Source of the DNA: Azonexus sp.
GTDB lineage: Bacteria > Pseudomonadota > Gammaproteobacteria > Burkholderiales > Rhodocyclaceae
Direction of reading: 5' to 3'
Assembly: GCA_030696345.1 (NCBI GenBank)
Contig: JAUYSK010000027.1
Coordinates: 248,001-312,000, forward strand
Length of the DNA stretch: 64,000 nucleotides
The translations under genes were made by a program, and so were the position numbers. This document shows positions 48,101 to 62,505 of the stretch, in pieces. Positions within the stretch are counted from its first letter, which is position 1; every line of letters starts with the position of its first letter. The notes beneath the pieces are model-generated. The model saw nothing but the letters and a program-made list of their open reading frames with translations, had not been told where the DNA came from and made no database searches.

Positions 48101-49515
48101 TGGTCAATTTCCTGTCGAATGCCGTGAAATTCACCGATCACGGCAGCATCCACCTTTCCGCCCGGCTGCTCCGGCGGGATGAAAAGGGGCTGCTGGTCCG
48201 CTTCAATGTTCGCGACACCGGCATCGGCATCAGCTCCGAGATGCAGTCGCGGTTATTCATTCCCTTCGAGCAGGCCGACACTTCGACCACGCGCCGCTAC
48301 GGTGGCACCGGGCTCGGCCTGGCAATCAGCAGCCGGCTGGCCCAGGCCATGCAGGGCGACATCGATGTCGAAAGCACCCCCGGTCAAGGCAGCGACTTCT
48401 GGTTCACTGCGCTGCTCGCGCCGGCCAGCCAGACGACCCCGCAGCCGGCACCCGAGCCAGGCTTGGCGCAAGCGCCTCGCTTCCGGGCAGGAACCCGCAT
48501 CCTGCTCGCCGAAGACAATTCAATCAATGAAGAAGTCGCCGCCGAACTGCTCCAATCTGCCGGACTGGCGCTGGACATCGCCCACCATGGCGGCGAAGCG
48601 GTCGCCCTGGCCAAACAACGCCACTATGATCTGGTCCTGATGGACATCCAGATGCCGGTGCTCGATGGCCTCGAAGCCACCCGGATCATCCGCGCCCTGC
48701 CCGGCTGGTCAGCCGTCCCCATCCTCGCGATGACCGCCAACGTCTTCAATGATGACCGCGAGAACTGCCTGGCCGCCGGCATGAATGACCATGTCGCCAA
48801 GCCGGTTGACCCCGACGTACTGCTGGCAACGCTGGCCCGCTGGTTACCCGGCGCCGAGCCGCCGAAGGAAGTCACCAGCCCGCAGGCGGCCAGCAGCGAA
48901 GTCGCCCTTGATGACGAAACGCTGAAGGCAACCCTGGCAGGCATCCCCGGCCTTGACTGCGAGTTTGGCCTGCACTCGATGCGTGGACGGATGAGCAGCT
49001 ACACCCGCCTGCTCGGCAAGTTTGCCAACAGCCACGATGGCGACTTTGCGCTGATCAGCCAGGAACTCGCTGCCGGCAATGTCGAGGAAGCCCGCCGCCT
49101 CGCCCATTCGCTCAAGGGCGCCAGCGGCACACTGGGTGCCGTCGCCGTGCAACAATCGGCCGCTGCCCTTGAAGCTGCCATCAAGGAAAACCAGCCGGCC
49201 GCAACGATCGCCCCGCTGATCGGCCAAACCGCAAGCCATTACGGTGAATTGTGCCGTCATCTGCACCGGCTTCTGGCAGCACCTCCAGCCGCCCCGGCAA
49301 CATCCGGCCAGCCGTTGCCGGTCGAATTGCTCGACGAGCTTTGTCGCCAGCTCGACGAAGGCAATATTGGCGTGCAGGAACAGGTTCGCCAGTGGGCGCC
49401 TCAGTTGCAAGAACTGCTCGGCGAGAATTTCCCGGCCTTCGAGCGCAAAGTGTCGAATTTCGATTTCGAAGCCGCCCTGGCGCTGCTTGAGCAACGCCGA
49501 CCTGCACCCGGCTGA
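45157..49515 (+). CDS. Hybrid sensor histidine kinase 2 (4 CBS, PAS, GAF, 2 PAS, HisKA-HATPase-REC-Hpt)
   Basis: 1452 residues and no membrane segment, so cytoplasmic. Four CBS motifs in residues ~8-255 (two Bateman pairs; [26 protein letters not shown] and GVISQHRLF), then PAS (~270-390), GAF (~405-570, with [14 protein letters not shown]), PAS (~585-705), PAS (~712-825), HisKA His870, HATPase, receiver Asp1163 ([13 protein letters not shown]) and Hpt His1317 ([14 protein letters not shown]), then a ~70-residue helical tail shared with kinase 3. CBS pairs bind adenine nucleotides, so an energy-status input is likely. ATG in the overlap with kinase 1. Confidence 0.93.
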   Translation: MNALPNTTLAEIMTRGARCVPPETTLHEVARLMASERISCLLVGTDTAAVGIITERNIVHALHARQSHETPVSTLMSQPLITAPPELDLLSARQLVEKCRIRHLVVSNAAGVTLGIVSETDFRMALGNSIFRHLRSLGSVMEKEIPHLPPGARLDEAIARMVEYNTDYLIIADAGKPLGILTERDIPRLLKDHEQAQDVHLSQAMSSPVLGINIDETVAAALEAMTRHHMRHMAVVDAGGFILGVISQHRLFEQLALHQLESALQHAHQERDSLRLKTHLQMALDAAGAGSWEYRHQEALFFISEGVHLLLGTTPLDAPLSLAEWTAIIHPDDQAILIAAVNAEKTGKSNSHLLEYRALHQAGHWVWVEDRGCVIEHLPDGTPGITAGVLIDITDRREKRAAIERQNRALRLMSGVAQSLVRYDNEAEMLEEICTTIVDAGGYRMAWVGEAQHDAEKRVVPIAESGFVAGYLSNLDISWADQPNGQGPTGRAIRNGIPCIACDLYNNPTFALWRDAALAQGYQASAALPLLINGKIIGSLNLYATEPDAFDDEEITLLGNLAGEIGIGVAMQRSRQALAQSEATLQQAQKLAGMGHFTFDPVADNWVSSPTLDQIFGIKADYRRTAQSWLELISPNDRQRMATYLREEVLGRLLSFDNEYRIVRQNDGEVRWVHGTGELKLDSQGKISLMFGTIQDITERMLLEEHLRKLSLAIEQTPHSIIITDTDHKIEYVNDSFVRNTGYSREQIIGRTPRLLQSGLTPDASYQSLHQALSNGEVWRGEFCNRHQDGSVSDEFAIISPVRQADGQITHFLAIEEDITAKKRTQAELERYRQHLETLVADRTIELSQAKEEAEQASRSKSAFLANMSHEIRTPMNAIMGLTHIALRDPKISPEQYQRLNKVAEAARNLLAIISDILDISKIEAGNLTLENSNFSLEKVLSNARNIIAERAELKHLAVTSEIDPNLPALIHGDSHRIEQVLVNFLSNAVKFTDHGSIHLSARLLRRDEKGLLVRFNVRDTGIGISSEMQSRLFIPFEQADTSTTRRYGGTGLGLAISSRLAQAMQGDIDVESTPGQGSDFWFTALLAPASQTTPQPAPEPGLAQAPRFRAGTRILLAEDNSINEEVAAELLQSAGLALDIAHHGGEAVALAKQRHYDLVLMDIQMPVLDGLEATRIIRALPGWSAVPILAMTANVFNDDRENCLAAGMNDHVAKPVDPDVLLATLARWLPGAEPPKEVTSPQAASSEVALDDETLKATLAGIPGLDCEFGLHSMRGRMSSYTRLLGKFANSHDGDFALISQELAAGNVEEARRLAHSLKGASGTLGAVAVQQSAAALEAAIKENQPAATIAPLIGQTASHYGELCRHLHRLLAAPPAAPATSGQPLPVELLDELCRQLDEGNIGVQEQVRQWAPQLQELLGENFPAFERKVSNFDFEAALALLEQRRPAPG

Positions 49516-49522
49516 TTAGCTG

Positions 49523-52805
<3,283 letters not shown>

Positions 52806-52816
<11 letters not shown>

Positions 52817-53696
52817 TAATCGCTTCAACTTCATTGCCACGCCCGCGATATTCAAGGCGGTCAAAGCTGATCAGGCGCGACATGGCGATGCCTCGGCCGT
52901 GCGTATCGAAAGCCCGCTCCGGACTCATTTCCAGATAACTGGCCCAGTTGAAGCCGGCCCCCTGATCGCAAATCTGAAAAACCAGTTCGCTTTCACCACG
53001 GTGAATTTTCACTTCAGCCCGACGACTGCCGAGTTCCGGGGAAGCCAGGCGCCGCTCGATTTCATGGCTCAACGAATCGCTCTCGATAAACGCTGATTTT
53101 TGCTGGTAGCCAATTTCCAGATTGCCATGCTCGACCGCATTGAGCATCAGTTCCGAAAGCCCGAGCGCCACCCGGCCCGGGTCAGGCGCCACATTGGCGA
53201 GCAGGGCCGCCAGACTGCGGGCCTCTTCCGGCGAGCGATAGACAAAGCGCGCCTCGGCCAGGCAGCTGAGGATTTGTCCCTGCCGCTTGACCTCGTCTTC
53301 GAGTTCCTTGTGGCCGCGATAGTCGCGCGTTGCCGCAGCAACAATGGCCAGCAGCGTGTCGCCTGAAAACGGCTTGGTCAGGTAGTAATAGGCACCGGCC
53401 TGCAGGCCTTCAAGCACATCGGTATCTGCCGTCATGCCGGTCTGCATGATTACCGGCACATGCCGCATGTCCGAACGGTTCTTGACCCGGCGCAGGATCT
53501 CGATGCCGTCCATGTCCGGCATCATGCGATCGAGCAGGATCGCATCGAAGCGCTCCGGCGTGCCATCAATCAGTTTCCAGGCGGCTTCGCCGGATTCTGC
53601 CTCGACCACAAGATAGCCTTCGACTGCCAGATTTTCAGCCAGTATTTCGCGGCCGATCGGTTCGTCATCCACTACCAGTACGCAGTATTGCCCCAA
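52806..53696 (-). CDS. Response regulator with RsbW-like HATPase output
   Basis: 296 residues: receiver (VLVVDDEP, phosphoacceptor Asp in [13 protein letters not shown] near residue 57, TKP near 108), a coiled linker, and a C-terminal GHKL ATPase of the serine/threonine anti-sigma type (N box [30 protein letters not shown]). It has no HisKA domain. Such proteins occur with stress-response partner switching and with c-di-GMP genes. It is convergent with the kinase operon and is a likely receiver partner of its Hpt domains. Confidence 0.88.
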
Positions 53697-53845
53697 GACT
53701 TGCCTCCAGCGTTTTTCCGTCTGCCCCTAGGCAGCCATCCATCTCCAAGACTAACCGAAAATGAAATTCAAAAAAATGGACATTGGTGCTATTTACAGGC
53801 AGAAAATATGGATTTTAGATTCCCGGGAACTGGCGGTGCAGGCAA

Positions 53846-55087
53846 TCACAGCTTCCCTGACAACCAGCGTATGGCGCCGAGACCGGCCGCCCGGCCGCTG
53901 GACAGACAGGCCGTCAGCAGATAGCCGCCTGTTGGAGCCTCCCAGTCGAGCATCTCGCCAGCGGCAAACATGCCGGGGCGGTCCTTCAGCATCAGCGTTT
54001 CGTCCAGCGCCTCGAAAACCACGCCACCGGCGGTGCTGATCGCCTCGTCGAGCGGTCGGGTTGCCGTCACCGGCAAAGGCAGTGCCTTGATGGCAGCAGC
54101 CAGCCCGGATGCTGCGGTCAACTGCGCTGGCGGACATAATTCACGCAACAGGCCAGCCTTGACGCCTTCGAGCCCGATCCGGCGACGCAGATGATTGGCC
54201 AGCGAATCGCGGCCCTGCGGTCGGGACAGTTCGGCCGTCAGCCGCTCCAGACTGCGGCCCGGCACCAGATCAAGTGTCAGCGTCGCCCGCCCGTTACTGG
54301 CGAGAGCATCCCGCAGCGCTGCGGACATGGTGTAGATCAGGCCACCCTCGACACCGCTGGCGGTGATGTTGAATTCGCCTTGCTGGCGCAGCTCGCCAAT
54401 TCTGGCGATTACCGGCTTGACCGGCTGCCCGGCGAAGCGGTCGCTGAAATGGTGGCTCCACGCAACATCGAAACCACAATTGGCCGGCTTGAGCGGCACC
54501 ACATTAATGCCAATGCCAGCCAGCAGCGGCACCCAGGCGCCATCCGAACCGAGCCTGGCCCAGCTACCACCACCCAGCGCCAGAATCACGGCATCAGCGT
54601 GGTGGCTGACTTCTCCGCTTGGCGTATCGAAACGCAAAGCGCCATCAGCCGTCCAGCCAAGCCAGCGATGGCGAACATGAATTTGCACGCCCTGCCCGCG
54701 CAGCCGGTGCAGCCAGGCACGCAGCAAAGGCGCAGCTTTCATTTCTGTGGGAAAAACCCGGCCCGAGGTGCCGACGAAGGTTTCGATACCTAGCTCGCTA
54801 ATCCAGGCACGCAGTTGCTCTGGCCCGAAAACATCAAGCAATGGCGAAATCTGCGCCTGACGGTTACCGTAACGGGCCTTGAAATCATGCAGCGGTTCGG
54901 CGTGGGTGATGTTCATGCCGCCCTTGCCAGCCATCAGAAACTTGCGGCCCAGCGAAGGCATGGCGTCGAAAACCGCCACTTTCAGGCCGTTGACCGCGCC
55001 CTGAAGGAAACACTCTTGGGGTGCAGCAAGCTGTTCGGCCGCCATCAAACCAGCCGGACCACCACCAATTATCGCGACGCTGGGCAT
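53846..55087 (-). CDS. HI0933-family FAD-dependent flavoprotein (YhiN-like) with repeat-derived insert
   Basis: 413 residues. The FAD-binding motif AIIGGGPAGLMAAEQLA is followed by an odd segment, APQECFLQGAVN, before LKVAVFDAMPSLGRKFLMAG, where homologues pass directly from the helix to the second strand. That extra segment is encoded by repeat copy C (54987-55029). The rest is normal: KGGMNITH, GGGSWARLGSDG and the C-terminal AGEMLDWEAPTGGYLL. Family members are probable oxidoreductases with no settled reaction. The ATG overlaps the transglutaminase stop codon by 1 nt (TGATG), so it may belong to that cluster. Confidence 0.88.
   Translation of the reverse strand: MPSVAIIGGGPAGLMAAEQLAAPQECFLQGAVNGLKVAVFDAMPSLGRKFLMAGKGGMNITHAEPLHDFKARYGNRQAQISPLLDVFGPEQLRAWISELGIETFVGTSGRVFPTEMKAAPLLRAWLHRLRGQGVQIHVRHRWLGWTADGALRFDTPSGEVSHHADAVILALGGGSWARLGSDGAWVPLLAGIGINVVPLKPANCGFDVAWSHHFSDRFAGQPVKPVIARIGELRQQGEFNITASGVEGGLIYTMSAALRDALASNGRATLTLDLVPGRSLERLTAELSRPQGRDSLANHLRRRIGLEGVKAGLLRELCPPAQLTAASGLAAAIKALPLPVTATRPLDEAISTAGGVVFEALDETLMLKDRPGMFAAGEMLDWEAPTGGYLLTACLSSGRAAGLGAIRWLSGKL
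54987..55029 (-). repeat. 43-bp dispersed repeat, copy C, inside the flavoprotein gene
   Basis: Identical to copy B (10078-10120) at 38 of 43 positions and to copy A (1902-1944) at 34 of 43. It is read in frame by the flavoprotein gene as APQECFLQGAVN and keeps the frame open. Confidence 0.75.
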
Positions 55088-56070
55088 CAGGTTTTAGGTT
55101 TGACGTCGACTTCGGGTTCGGGTTCGTCGGTCGTTTCCGGCTCGGCAAGCAGGCCGGCTGGGATTTCTTCTTCATCAAGCGGCACGACGGTCACCGCCAC
55201 TTCGGGCTCGGTGCCGCCACCGCCGAGGATGATGCCGCGCAAAGGCGAAATATCGGAGAAATCACGACCGAAGGCGACCGTGATGTGCTCGGTATCCGGC
55301 AGCAGATTGTTGGTCGGATCGAAATCCACCCAGTCGTTTTCACTGCCCGGCGAATAGACCGAGACCCAGGCGTGCGAGGCATCGGCCCCGATCAGCCGGG
55401 GCTTGCCGGCAGGTGGCCGGGTCAGCAGATAGCCGCTGACATAGCGTGCCGACAAGCCAAGGGCTCGCAGGCAGGCAATCATCAGGTGGGCGAAGTCCTG
55501 ACAGACGCCGCGTTTTTTTTCCAGCGTTTCCATGACCGGCGTCGACACCGTCGTCGCCTCCGGGTCGAACTTGAATTCCCGGAATATCTTGGCCATCAGC
55601 GCCTCGGCACCCACCAGCACGGGTCGCTCGGGCGGGAAGCAGTCAGCGGCGTAATCGGCCAGTTCGTGCTTGATGCGAACATGCGGACTCTCGAACAGGA
55701 AGCGGGTGGCATCGAGATCATCCGGACGCGGCGCCTCGGAATCGTAGGCCAGATGATCGCGAACCTCTTCCCAGGGCGGCGATTTCTCGATGTCTTTCGG
55801 CAGGTGCGGCGTAATGGCGATGGTCATCGCCGAACGGATCAGCAGGGAATCATGCGGCGCGTGGTAGGCGATCCAGGTGGCCGGATTGCCGAAAGCATCC
55901 TGCCCGTCGCGCCGCCAGGTCGGGACCGGCTCGATGTCGATGCGCTGTTCCTCGATCTGCTGCCAGGCAAGAATGCGCGGCGACAGGTGAAGCTGCTGCT
56001 GCGACACCGAGACGGGGCTGCCGTAGTCGTAACGGGTTTCGTGGCGGACGTGGTAGCGAACCGGTTCCAT
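55087..56070 (-). CDS. Transglutaminase-like cysteine-protease-fold protein
   Basis: 327 residues. Transglutaminase-fold N-terminal domain starting EPVRYHVRHETRYDY, then the catalytic Cys in KKRGVCQDFAHLMI, the His in DASHAWVSVY and the Asp in WVDFDPTN, with an Asp/Glu-rich C-terminal tail. ATG at 56070, 2 nt after the ATP-grasp stop, is chosen over an ORF start at 56214. These proteins are the smaller transglutaminase of the ATP-grasp/alpha-E cluster, expected to cleave or transfer peptide bonds; exact substrate is unknown. Confidence 0.9.
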   Translation of the reverse strand: MEPVRYHVRHETRYDYGSPVSVSQQQLHLSPRILAWQQIEEQRIDIEPVPTWRRDGQDAFGNPATWIAYHAPHDSLLIRSAMTIAITPHLPKDIEKSPPWEEVRDHLAYDSEAPRPDDLDATRFLFESPHVRIKHELADYAADCFPPERPVLVGAEALMAKIFREFKFDPEATTVSTPVMETLEKKRGVCQDFAHLMIACLRALGLSARYVSGYLLTRPPAGKPRLIGADASHAWVSVYSPGSENDWVDFDPTNNLLPDTEHITVAFGRDFSDISPLRGIILGGGGTEPEVAVTVVPLDEEEIPAGLLAEPETTDEPEPEVDVKPKT

Positions 56071-56072
56071 GT

Positions 56073-58592
56073 TCAAAGTGCCATGGTTTGCCGGCTGACA
56101 TCGCCGACGTGGGTGAAATAGCGCATGCCAAGGTAGTCGGATAGCTGGATCGCCGCGACATTGAGTTCGAGCAGCAGCGTCGCCAGTTCTTCGCAGGCCG
56201 AGCAGGCGTGGCATTCATCGAATTGCAGGTCTTCGAGGCGTTCCAGATCGAAGTTGCGCAGGTTCTCAAGCGCATCACCCAGCTTGCCGTCGAAAGTGGC
56301 CCCAAGTTCGCGCGCCATCCGGTCAAGGTAGCGATTCAGCACGCTACCCTGAAAAATCACGCCATGCGGATTGCTGTCATCGAAAACCAGCAGGTCGATG
56401 ACCGGCAACAGCTCCGGCGAACGCGAATAACGCGAGCGATAGGTGATGATCGAGTCGGCCATTTCGAGCAGCCACTCGAGGCAGCCCGGACCGCGCGCCG
56501 ACTCGATGCGCAGGAAATCGGCAATGGCCTGGGAGAAAAAGGACAGGCGTTCGAGGCGACGACCGATGATCAGGAAACGCCAGCCGTCATCGCGCGTCAT
56601 GTTGTCCATCGCGAAACCGGTCAGCGAGGACGAAACACCAAGCACGCGGTCGAGGAAGGCGATGGCTTCGGTCAGCGAGGGGTGTTGTTTCTGCGCCGCC
56701 TGCTGCTCGCGCTGCAAACGGTTCAGCGAATGCCAGTGATCAACCGACAGGCGCTCGCGTACGTGCGTAGCCGACCACATCAGGTTGCGAATATTGCCAG
56801 CCAGGCTGCCCGGCTGATCCGGGTCGTAGATCGCTTCGAGCAGGACATGTTCGCTGCCTTCCTTGACCTTGGCATCTTCTTCCGGCTCAGGGAGGATGCG
56901 CAGGCTCTTGGCCAGTTCCATCGAAGAAGCCACGGCCTGGGTCTTTTCGCCACCGGCTTCGACCACACGGCTCAGCGCCACCCGCAGCATGCGGGCACTG
57001 TCATCGAAACGTTCGGAATAGCGGCCCAGCCAGAACAGGTTTTCAACGACGCGGGACGACAGGTTGGCGCCAGCCCGCACCAGATCACGAACGCTGATCG
57101 ACGGCTTGAGCATGGTGAATTCGCTGACCGGCCCCTTGGTCAGCACCCAGGTATCCTTCGACGAACCACCGCGCTGCATCGAGATGATGCGCGCGTTGGC
57201 GCCGGTCGCGACGCGGGCCAGACCACCCGGCATCACCGAATAACCATCCGGCGTTGAAACGGCGTAGGCGCGCAGTCCCACCGGACGCGCCAGCAGGCGG
57301 CGTTCGTGCGAACGGCTCCAGGTCGGGACCTGTGACAGCTCGACCATTTCCTGAGCGACGTAGGCATGTGGCCGGGCTTCGATCCGGCGCAACATTTCAG
57401 CCCGCGCCTCGCCTTTCAATTCAAAACCGAAGACCGGGTCCATGCGTTGCGTCGGGTAGGCTGGCTTGATGACCAGTTCGTCAAAGTTTTCCTTGACGTA
57501 CTCCAGCGCCGGCTTTTCGCCACACCACCAGGTTGCGACCGAGGGCATGGCCAGTTTTTCGCCAAGCAGCGAACGGCAGATCGCCGGCAAAAAGCCCATC
57601 AGCGCACCTGAGGCGAGCAAGCCGCTGCCCAGCGCATTGGCCATGACAACGCGGCCAGCCCGCGCCACGTTGATCAGGCCGGGAATACCCAGTGCCGAAT
57701 CGCCGCGCAACTCCAGCGGGTCGCAATAATCGTCGTCCTGCCGGCGCAGGATGACATGCACCCGCTTCAAGCCACGCAGGGTCTTCAGATAAACCGTTTC
57801 GCCCCGTACCGTCAGATCCTGGCCTTCAACCAGCGGGAAACCGAGGTAGCGGGCCAGATAAGCATGCTCGAAGTAGGTTTCGTTGTAGGGTCCGGGCGTC
57901 AGCAGGACGATGTGCGGCTGCTCGTCGCCGTCAACCGGCGCCAGTGCCGACAAGCCATCCAGCTGGTCGCGGAAGAAGTCGGCGAGGTGCTGGACACTCA
58001 GATCGCGGAACAACTCCGGGAAAACGCGGGAGACGACCAGCCGGTTTTCCAGCGCGTAGCCAGCCCCGGAAGGTGCCTGCGTGCGGTCGGCGATGACCCA
58101 CCAGCGGCCATTCGGCGCCCGCGCCAGATCGACTGCGTAGTTGTGCAGCCAGACCCCGCCCGGTGGCTTGATGCCACGGCAGGGCCAGAGGTAGCCGTGC
58201 TGGCCATAGACCAGCGCCGGCGGCAACAAGCCCTCGGCCAGCAATTTCTGCTCGCCATAGAGATCAGCCAGGATGGCATTGAGCAGCCGGGCGCGCTGGG
58301 CGACCGCCGCTGAAACCTGCGCCCACTCCTCCGGCGCAATGAGCAGCGGCAGCGGATCAAGCGCCCACAGCCGGTCCGAACCGTCCGGATCGGCGTAAAC
58401 GTTGTAGGTAACGCCGTTTTCCTGAATCCGGCGGTCGACGAAATCGAGCCGCCGATGCATCTCGTCCGGCGCAATTGCATCGAGATGAATGAAAAACTGC
58501 CGCCAATGCGGGCGAACGCCACCATCCGCTGTCAACATTTCGTCGTAGCGGCGCGGGTTGTTCGGGTAAATTGCGAGGAGAGTGCGGGCCAT
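56073..58592 (-). CDS. Circularly permuted ATP-grasp ligase fused to alpha-E domain
   Basis: 839 residues. The N-terminal ~470 residues are the circularly permuted ATP-grasp type 2 domain (DUF404/407), with GRWWVIADRTQAPSGAGYAL, VLLTPGPYNETYFEHAYLAR and KPAYPTQRMDPVFG. The C-terminal part (~500-839) is the all-helical alpha-E domain (DUF403: RVVENLFWLGRYSERFDDSARM). The two are separate genes in some species; the fusion is common in Betaproteobacteria. The predicted activity is amide/peptide ligation, the partner of the two transglutaminases. Confidence 0.92.
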   Translation of the reverse strand: MARTLLAIYPNNPRRYDEMLTADGGVRPHWRQFFIHLDAIAPDEMHRRLDFVDRRIQENGVTYNVYADPDGSDRLWALDPLPLLIAPEEWAQVSAAVAQRARLLNAILADLYGEQKLLAEGLLPPALVYGQHGYLWPCRGIKPPGGVWLHNYAVDLARAPNGRWWVIADRTQAPSGAGYALENRLVVSRVFPELFRDLSVQHLADFFRDQLDGLSALAPVDGDEQPHIVLLTPGPYNETYFEHAYLARYLGFPLVEGQDLTVRGETVYLKTLRGLKRVHVILRRQDDDYCDPLELRGDSALGIPGLINVARAGRVVMANALGSGLLASGALMGFLPAICRSLLGEKLAMPSVATWWCGEKPALEYVKENFDELVIKPAYPTQRMDPVFGFELKGEARAEMLRRIEARPHAYVAQEMVELSQVPTWSRSHERRLLARPVGLRAYAVSTPDGYSVMPGGLARVATGANARIISMQRGGSSKDTWVLTKGPVSEFTMLKPSISVRDLVRAGANLSSRVVENLFWLGRYSERFDDSARMLRVALSRVVEAGGEKTQAVASSMELAKSLRILPEPEEDAKVKEGSEHVLLEAIYDPDQPGSLAGNIRNLMWSATHVRERLSVDHWHSLNRLQREQQAAQKQHPSLTEAIAFLDRVLGVSSSLTGFAMDNMTRDDGWRFLIIGRRLERLSFFSQAIADFLRIESARGPGCLEWLLEMADSIITYRSRYSRSPELLPVIDLLVFDDSNPHGVIFQGSVLNRYLDRMARELGATFDGKLGDALENLRNFDLERLEDLQFDECHACSACEELATLLLELNVAAIQLSDYLGMRYFTHVGDVSRQTMAL

Positions 58593-58609
58593 TAGCCTGT
58601 AAGCAAGGC

Positions 58610-58652
58610 AGACAGGCCGTTTCCGGCCTGTCTATGCGGCCTTTCCGGCCGC
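58610..58652. promoter_or_regulatory. Two consecutive hairpins between the DUF2126 and ATP-grasp genes
   Basis: AGACAGGCCG/CGGCCTGTCT (loop TTTC) followed by GCGGCC/GGCCGC (loop TTTCC). No T run, so a processing or stability role between the genes is more likely than termination. Confidence 0.5.
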
Positions 58653-58670
58653 GCCCCGCATTCGTGGAGG

Positions 58671-61600
58671 TTAGGAACGCCGCAAGTCTAGCGTAAACGG
58701 GTGCTCAGCGCTGACTTCAGGACTGCCGACCAGCATCTTGCCCGGGGTATGTCCGAAGCGGAAGAAGCGCGCCAGACGGCGACTTTCAGCCTCGAAGGCA
58801 TTGACCGGGAAGGTGTCGAAACTGCGGCCGCCCGGGTGCGCCACGTGGTACTGGCAACCGCCCAGCGAACGCTGCATCCAGGTATCGACAATGTCGAAAA
58901 CCAGTGGCGCATGCACGCCGATGGTCGGGTGCAGGCAGGAAGCCGGTTGCCAGGCACGGTATCGCACACCGGCGACGAATTCGCCATTGGTGCCGGTGTT
59001 CTGCAAGGGCACCGGAACGCCGTTGCAAGTCAGCACATAACGATCCGGTGCCATGCCCTTGACCTTGACCTGCAGGCGCTCGACCGACGAATCGACATAG
59101 CGCACCGTGGTCCCCGCGCCACCCTCTTCACCCATGACATGCCAGGGTTCCAGGGCGTGACGCAGCTCGAATTCGATACCCTTGACGGCGAAATCGCCAT
59201 ATTTCGGGAAGCGGAACTCGAAGTGCGGGGCGAACCATTCGGCCTTGAAGGGGAAGCCGGCGATGCCCATTTCTTCCATGACATCGCGGAAATCCTGCTC
59301 GGCGTAGAACGGCAGCATGAAACGGTCGTGCAGCTCGGTGCCCCAGCGCGTCAGGCGGGCCGGCTCATAAGGCTGTTCCCAGAAGCGGGCAATCATCGCC
59401 CGCAGCAACAATTGCTGGACCAGCGACATGCGCGAATGCGGCGGCATTTCGAAGGCGCGCAGCTCAAGCAGGCCGAGGCGGCCAGTCGGGCCATCCGGCG
59501 AGTAGAGCTTGTCGATACAGAACTCGGAACGGTGCGTGTTGCCGGTGACGTCGGTGAGCAGGTTGCGCAGGATGCGGTCGATCAGCCATGGCGGCACAAC
59601 GCCACCCGGTTGCGGAATCTGCTTGAAGGCAATTTCCAGCTCATAGAGGCTGTCGTTGCGGGCTTCATCGACCCGCGGTGCCTGGCTGGTCGGGCCGATG
59701 AACAGGCCGGAGAACAGGTAGGACAAGCTCGGATGATTGTGCCAGTAGGCGATCAGGCTCTTCAGCAGATCCGGCCGACGGAGGAAGGGCGAATCGTTCG
59801 GCGTCGCGCCTCCAAGGACGAAGTGATTGCCACCGCCAGTACCGGTATGGCGACCATCGACCATAAACTTCTCGGTGGTCAGGCGCGAGATGTGGGCCGA
59901 TTCGTAAAGGTGGGTGGTCTGGTCGACCAGCTGATCCCAGCTCTTGGCCGGATGGATATTGACTTCGATGACACCGGGGTCAGGCGTAACGCGGAAATGC
60001 GTCAGGCGCGGATCCGACGGCGGCTCATAGCCTTCCATGATCACCGGCAGACTCATTTCGTCGGCGGTGGCTTCGACCGCAGCGACAATTTCGAGGTAGT
60101 CGTCGAGCTTTTCGGTCGGCGGCATGAAGATGTAGAGCTTGCCATCACGCGGCTCGGCACACATGGCCAGGCGGGTGATCCAGGCGGCCGATTCCTTGAA
60201 GCCGGGCACGGTATCGGTCGGCTTCTCCCACGGGCGACCCTTGCCATGCGCTTCAGCAAAACCGGCCGCAGAACCGCTGCGGCGATCCTGCATCTGCGGG
60301 ATGCTGGCTTCGCGCTCGTTGCTGACCCGGGCACGCAGCGCGGCGTAGCTGGCCAGCGGATCGGTCGCCGTCTCGGCATCGGGCGGATTGACGTAGGGGT
60401 AATCGCTCTGCGCCGTCCATGGCTGCGAATCGAACGGCAGGCGGTAGCCCATCGCCGAATCACCGGGGAACAGGTAGCAGCGCTCGGCGCGCAGGAACCA
60501 GGGCCCGGTCTGCCATTCGCCCCAGACATTCTTCATGATCGGCAGGGTGTGACCGACGGTGTAGGTCAGGCCCTGTGTGAACACTTTCATCAGGCGCTCG
60601 CGTTCGAGTGCGTCGTCGACGCGCGAATCGAAGGGATCAACGTTGCCCGGCAGACGGCGCTCACGCCACATGTAGTAGTAGGCATCCTCGAAGGCCGGGA
60701 AGACGTGCTCTCCGGTAACGCCGAGGCGCTCGGCCACACGCTTCAGGAAGTGTCCGGCCTGTTCGGCAGTCACACCGTAGTTGACGCTCTCATTGGCGTA
60801 CAGTGCCGGCGAATTCCAGATCGGCTCGCCATCCTTGCGCCAGAAGCAGTTCAGCGACCAGCGCGGGAGCTGCTCGCCGGGGTACCACTTGCCCTGACCG
60901 AAATGCATCAGGCCGTTCGGCGCATATTTATCCCGCAGGCGATGGAACAGGTCGGCGGCAAAGATGCGCTTGGTGGGTCCAAGCGCGGCCGTATTCCATT
61001 CAGCGCCATCCGGATCGTCGACCGCCACGAAGGTCGGCTCGCCGCCCTGGGTCAGGCGTACGTCGAGCTCGCCCAGCGTGTCGTCGATCTTGTGGCCAAG
61101 ACTTTCGATATCGCTCCACTGCTCTTCGGTATAGGGCTTGGTGACGCGCGGCGCTTCCCAGATGCGGGTGACCTGCATGTGGTGGGCAAATTCGGTTTCG
61201 CACTCGTCGACACCGCCGCTGACCGGCGCAGCGGAGGACGGTTCGGGCGTGCATGCGAGTGGAATATGGCCTTCACCGGCAAACAGGCCGGAAGTCGGAT
61301 CGAGACCGATCCAGCCGGCGCCGGGCAAATAAACCTCAGTCCAGGCGTGCAGGTCGGTGAAATCCTTCTCGGGACCGGAGGGGCCATCGAGCGATTTGAC
61401 GTCTGCGGTCAACTGGATCAGATAGCCGGAAACGAACCGCGCCGCCAGCCCAAGGTGGCGCAGCACCTGGACCAGCAGCCAGGCCGAATCGCGGCACGAG
61501 CCGGAACGCTTGGTCAGCGTTTCTTCCGGCGTCTGGACGCCAGGCTCCATGCGGATGGTGTAGCTGATGTCGCGCTGCAACTGGGCATTGATCGCCACCA

Positions 61601-62033
61601 GAAAATCAACGCTGCGCAACGGTTCGCGCGAAATCGCAGCGACATATTTATCAAACAGCGGACCGTAGGCGACCTTGTAGAGATAGGGCGCCAGTTCGTG
61701 ACGCTCGCCTGCTTCATAGGCAAAGGGAATCTTCTCGGCGTGCGGCTCGAGGAAGAAGTCGAAGGGATTGATGACCGACATTTCGGCGACCAGATCAACC
61801 TCGACGCGGAATTCGCGGGTCTGTTCCGGAAAGACCAGACGGGCAAGGTAATTGCCCTGAGGGTCCTGCTGCCAGTTAACGAAATGCGTCTTCGGCCCGA
61901 TCTTCAGCGAATAAGAGAGGATGCGCGTCCGGGAATGCGGACAGGGGCGCAGACGGATCACCTGCGGCCCAAGATTGACCAGGCGGTCGTAGTTGTAATG
62001 TGTAACGTGATTTAGTGCGACATGAATGGACAC
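58671..62033 (-). CDS. DUF2126 transglutaminase-family protein
   Basis: 1120 residues. N-terminal transglutaminase domain with the Cys in [15 protein letters not shown], the His in [10 protein letters not shown] and the Asp in GLDPTSG, then the large DUF2126 domain ([54 protein letters not shown]). This is the conserved lead gene of the ATP-grasp/alpha-E cluster. GTG start at 62033 with CGGAG upstream. Downstream ATP-grasp gene begins 78 nt later. Possibly glutamine-synthetase-related in its C-terminal part by family reports. Confidence 0.92.
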   Translation of the reverse strand: MSIHVALNHVTHYNYDRLVNLGPQVIRLRPCPHSRTRILSYSLKIGPKTHFVNWQQDPQGNYLARLVFPEQTREFRVEVDLVAEMSVINPFDFFLEPHAEKIPFAYEAGERHELAPYLYKVAYGPLFDKYVAAISREPLRSVDFLVAINAQLQRDISYTIRMEPGVQTPEETLTKRSGSCRDSAWLLVQVLRHLGLAARFVSGYLIQLTADVKSLDGPSGPEKDFTDLHAWTEVYLPGAGWIGLDPTSGLFAGEGHIPLACTPEPSSAAPVSGGVDECETEFAHHMQVTRIWEAPRVTKPYTEEQWSDIESLGHKIDDTLGELDVRLTQGGEPTFVAVDDPDGAEWNTAALGPTKRIFAADLFHRLRDKYAPNGLMHFGQGKWYPGEQLPRWSLNCFWRKDGEPIWNSPALYANESVNYGVTAEQAGHFLKRVAERLGVTGEHVFPAFEDAYYYMWRERRLPGNVDPFDSRVDDALERERLMKVFTQGLTYTVGHTLPIMKNVWGEWQTGPWFLRAERCYLFPGDSAMGYRLPFDSQPWTAQSDYPYVNPPDAETATDPLASYAALRARVSNEREASIPQMQDRRSGSAAGFAEAHGKGRPWEKPTDTVPGFKESAAWITRLAMCAEPRDGKLYIFMPPTEKLDDYLEIVAAVEATADEMSLPVIMEGYEPPSDPRLTHFRVTPDPGVIEVNIHPAKSWDQLVDQTTHLYESAHISRLTTEKFMVDGRHTGTGGGNHFVLGGATPNDSPFLRRPDLLKSLIAYWHNHPSLSYLFSGLFIGPTSQAPRVDEARNDSLYELEIAFKQIPQPGGVVPPWLIDRILRNLLTDVTGNTHRSEFCIDKLYSPDGPTGRLGLLELRAFEMPPHSRMSLVQQLLLRAMIARFWEQPYEPARLTRWGTELHDRFMLPFYAEQDFRDVMEEMGIAGFPFKAEWFAPHFEFRFPKYGDFAVKGIEFELRHALEPWHVMGEEGGAGTTVRYVDSSVERLQVKVKGMAPDRYVLTCNGVPVPLQNTGTNGEFVAGVRYRAWQPASCLHPTIGVHAPLVFDIVDTWMQRSLGGCQYHVAHPGGRSFDTFPVNAFEAESRRLARFFRFGHTPGKMLVGSPEVSAEHPFTLDLRRS

Positions 62034-62277
62034 AAGCTTGCTCCGGGCAAAATGACTGTGACTCTAAAAGCAAGACGCGAACCAGCTTGCAAGCCACTGT
62101 TTTATTTAAGACGAAATCTGCTGATGCACCTTGCCAAGACCTGAAACAAGGCACAGCGCACCAATTAAGTGCGCGCATTTAAGGCATCCTATGTTGTATA
62201 CCATTTTGTGCACGCCTTGGATGCTATTGCATCGATCTCGCCGATATGTGATAACCCGCCATGTTAGCTTTGGGCGA

Positions 62278-62505
62278 ATGCCCTTGGTACAAATCCGAAG
62301 CATCTGCCCAGAGGAAGCAATAGCCCGTGTCGCGCAACGGGTCAAGCAAGGCGGCCACAATGTTCCGGAAGCGGTAATCCGCCGCCGCTTTGCGGCTGGC
62401 CTGGCAAACTTCCATCGCCTTTACGCGCCAAAAGTCGATGCCTGGATGCTGTTTGACAACGCTGGCACCCAACCGGCGCTATTGGATTGGAGCGATACAC
62501 AATGA
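62278..62505 (+). pseudogene. C-terminal stub of a zeta-toxin-like P-loop kinase
   Basis: Residues EEAIARVAQRVKQGGHNVPE, AVIRRRFAAGLANFHRLY and DAWMLFDNAG match the C-terminal third of chromosomal zeta-toxin family (predicted ABC-type ATPase/UDP-GlcNAc kinase) proteins. The Walker A and central parts are absent: upstream the same frame has no family resemblance and other frames are broken. The stop codon overlaps the next small gene (ATGA), as toxin and partner genes usually do. The left limit is arbitrary. Confidence 0.7.

Noticed and set aside
53697..53845. Gap between the REC-HATPase gene and the flavoprotein gene
   Set aside because: AT-richer and carries no convincing hairpin, promoter or small frame.
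58701..62015. 1104-residue open frame on the plus strand opposite the DUF2126 gene
   Set aside because: It is an antisense shadow of a strongly supported gene, common with high GC at third positions, and has no recognisable domain.
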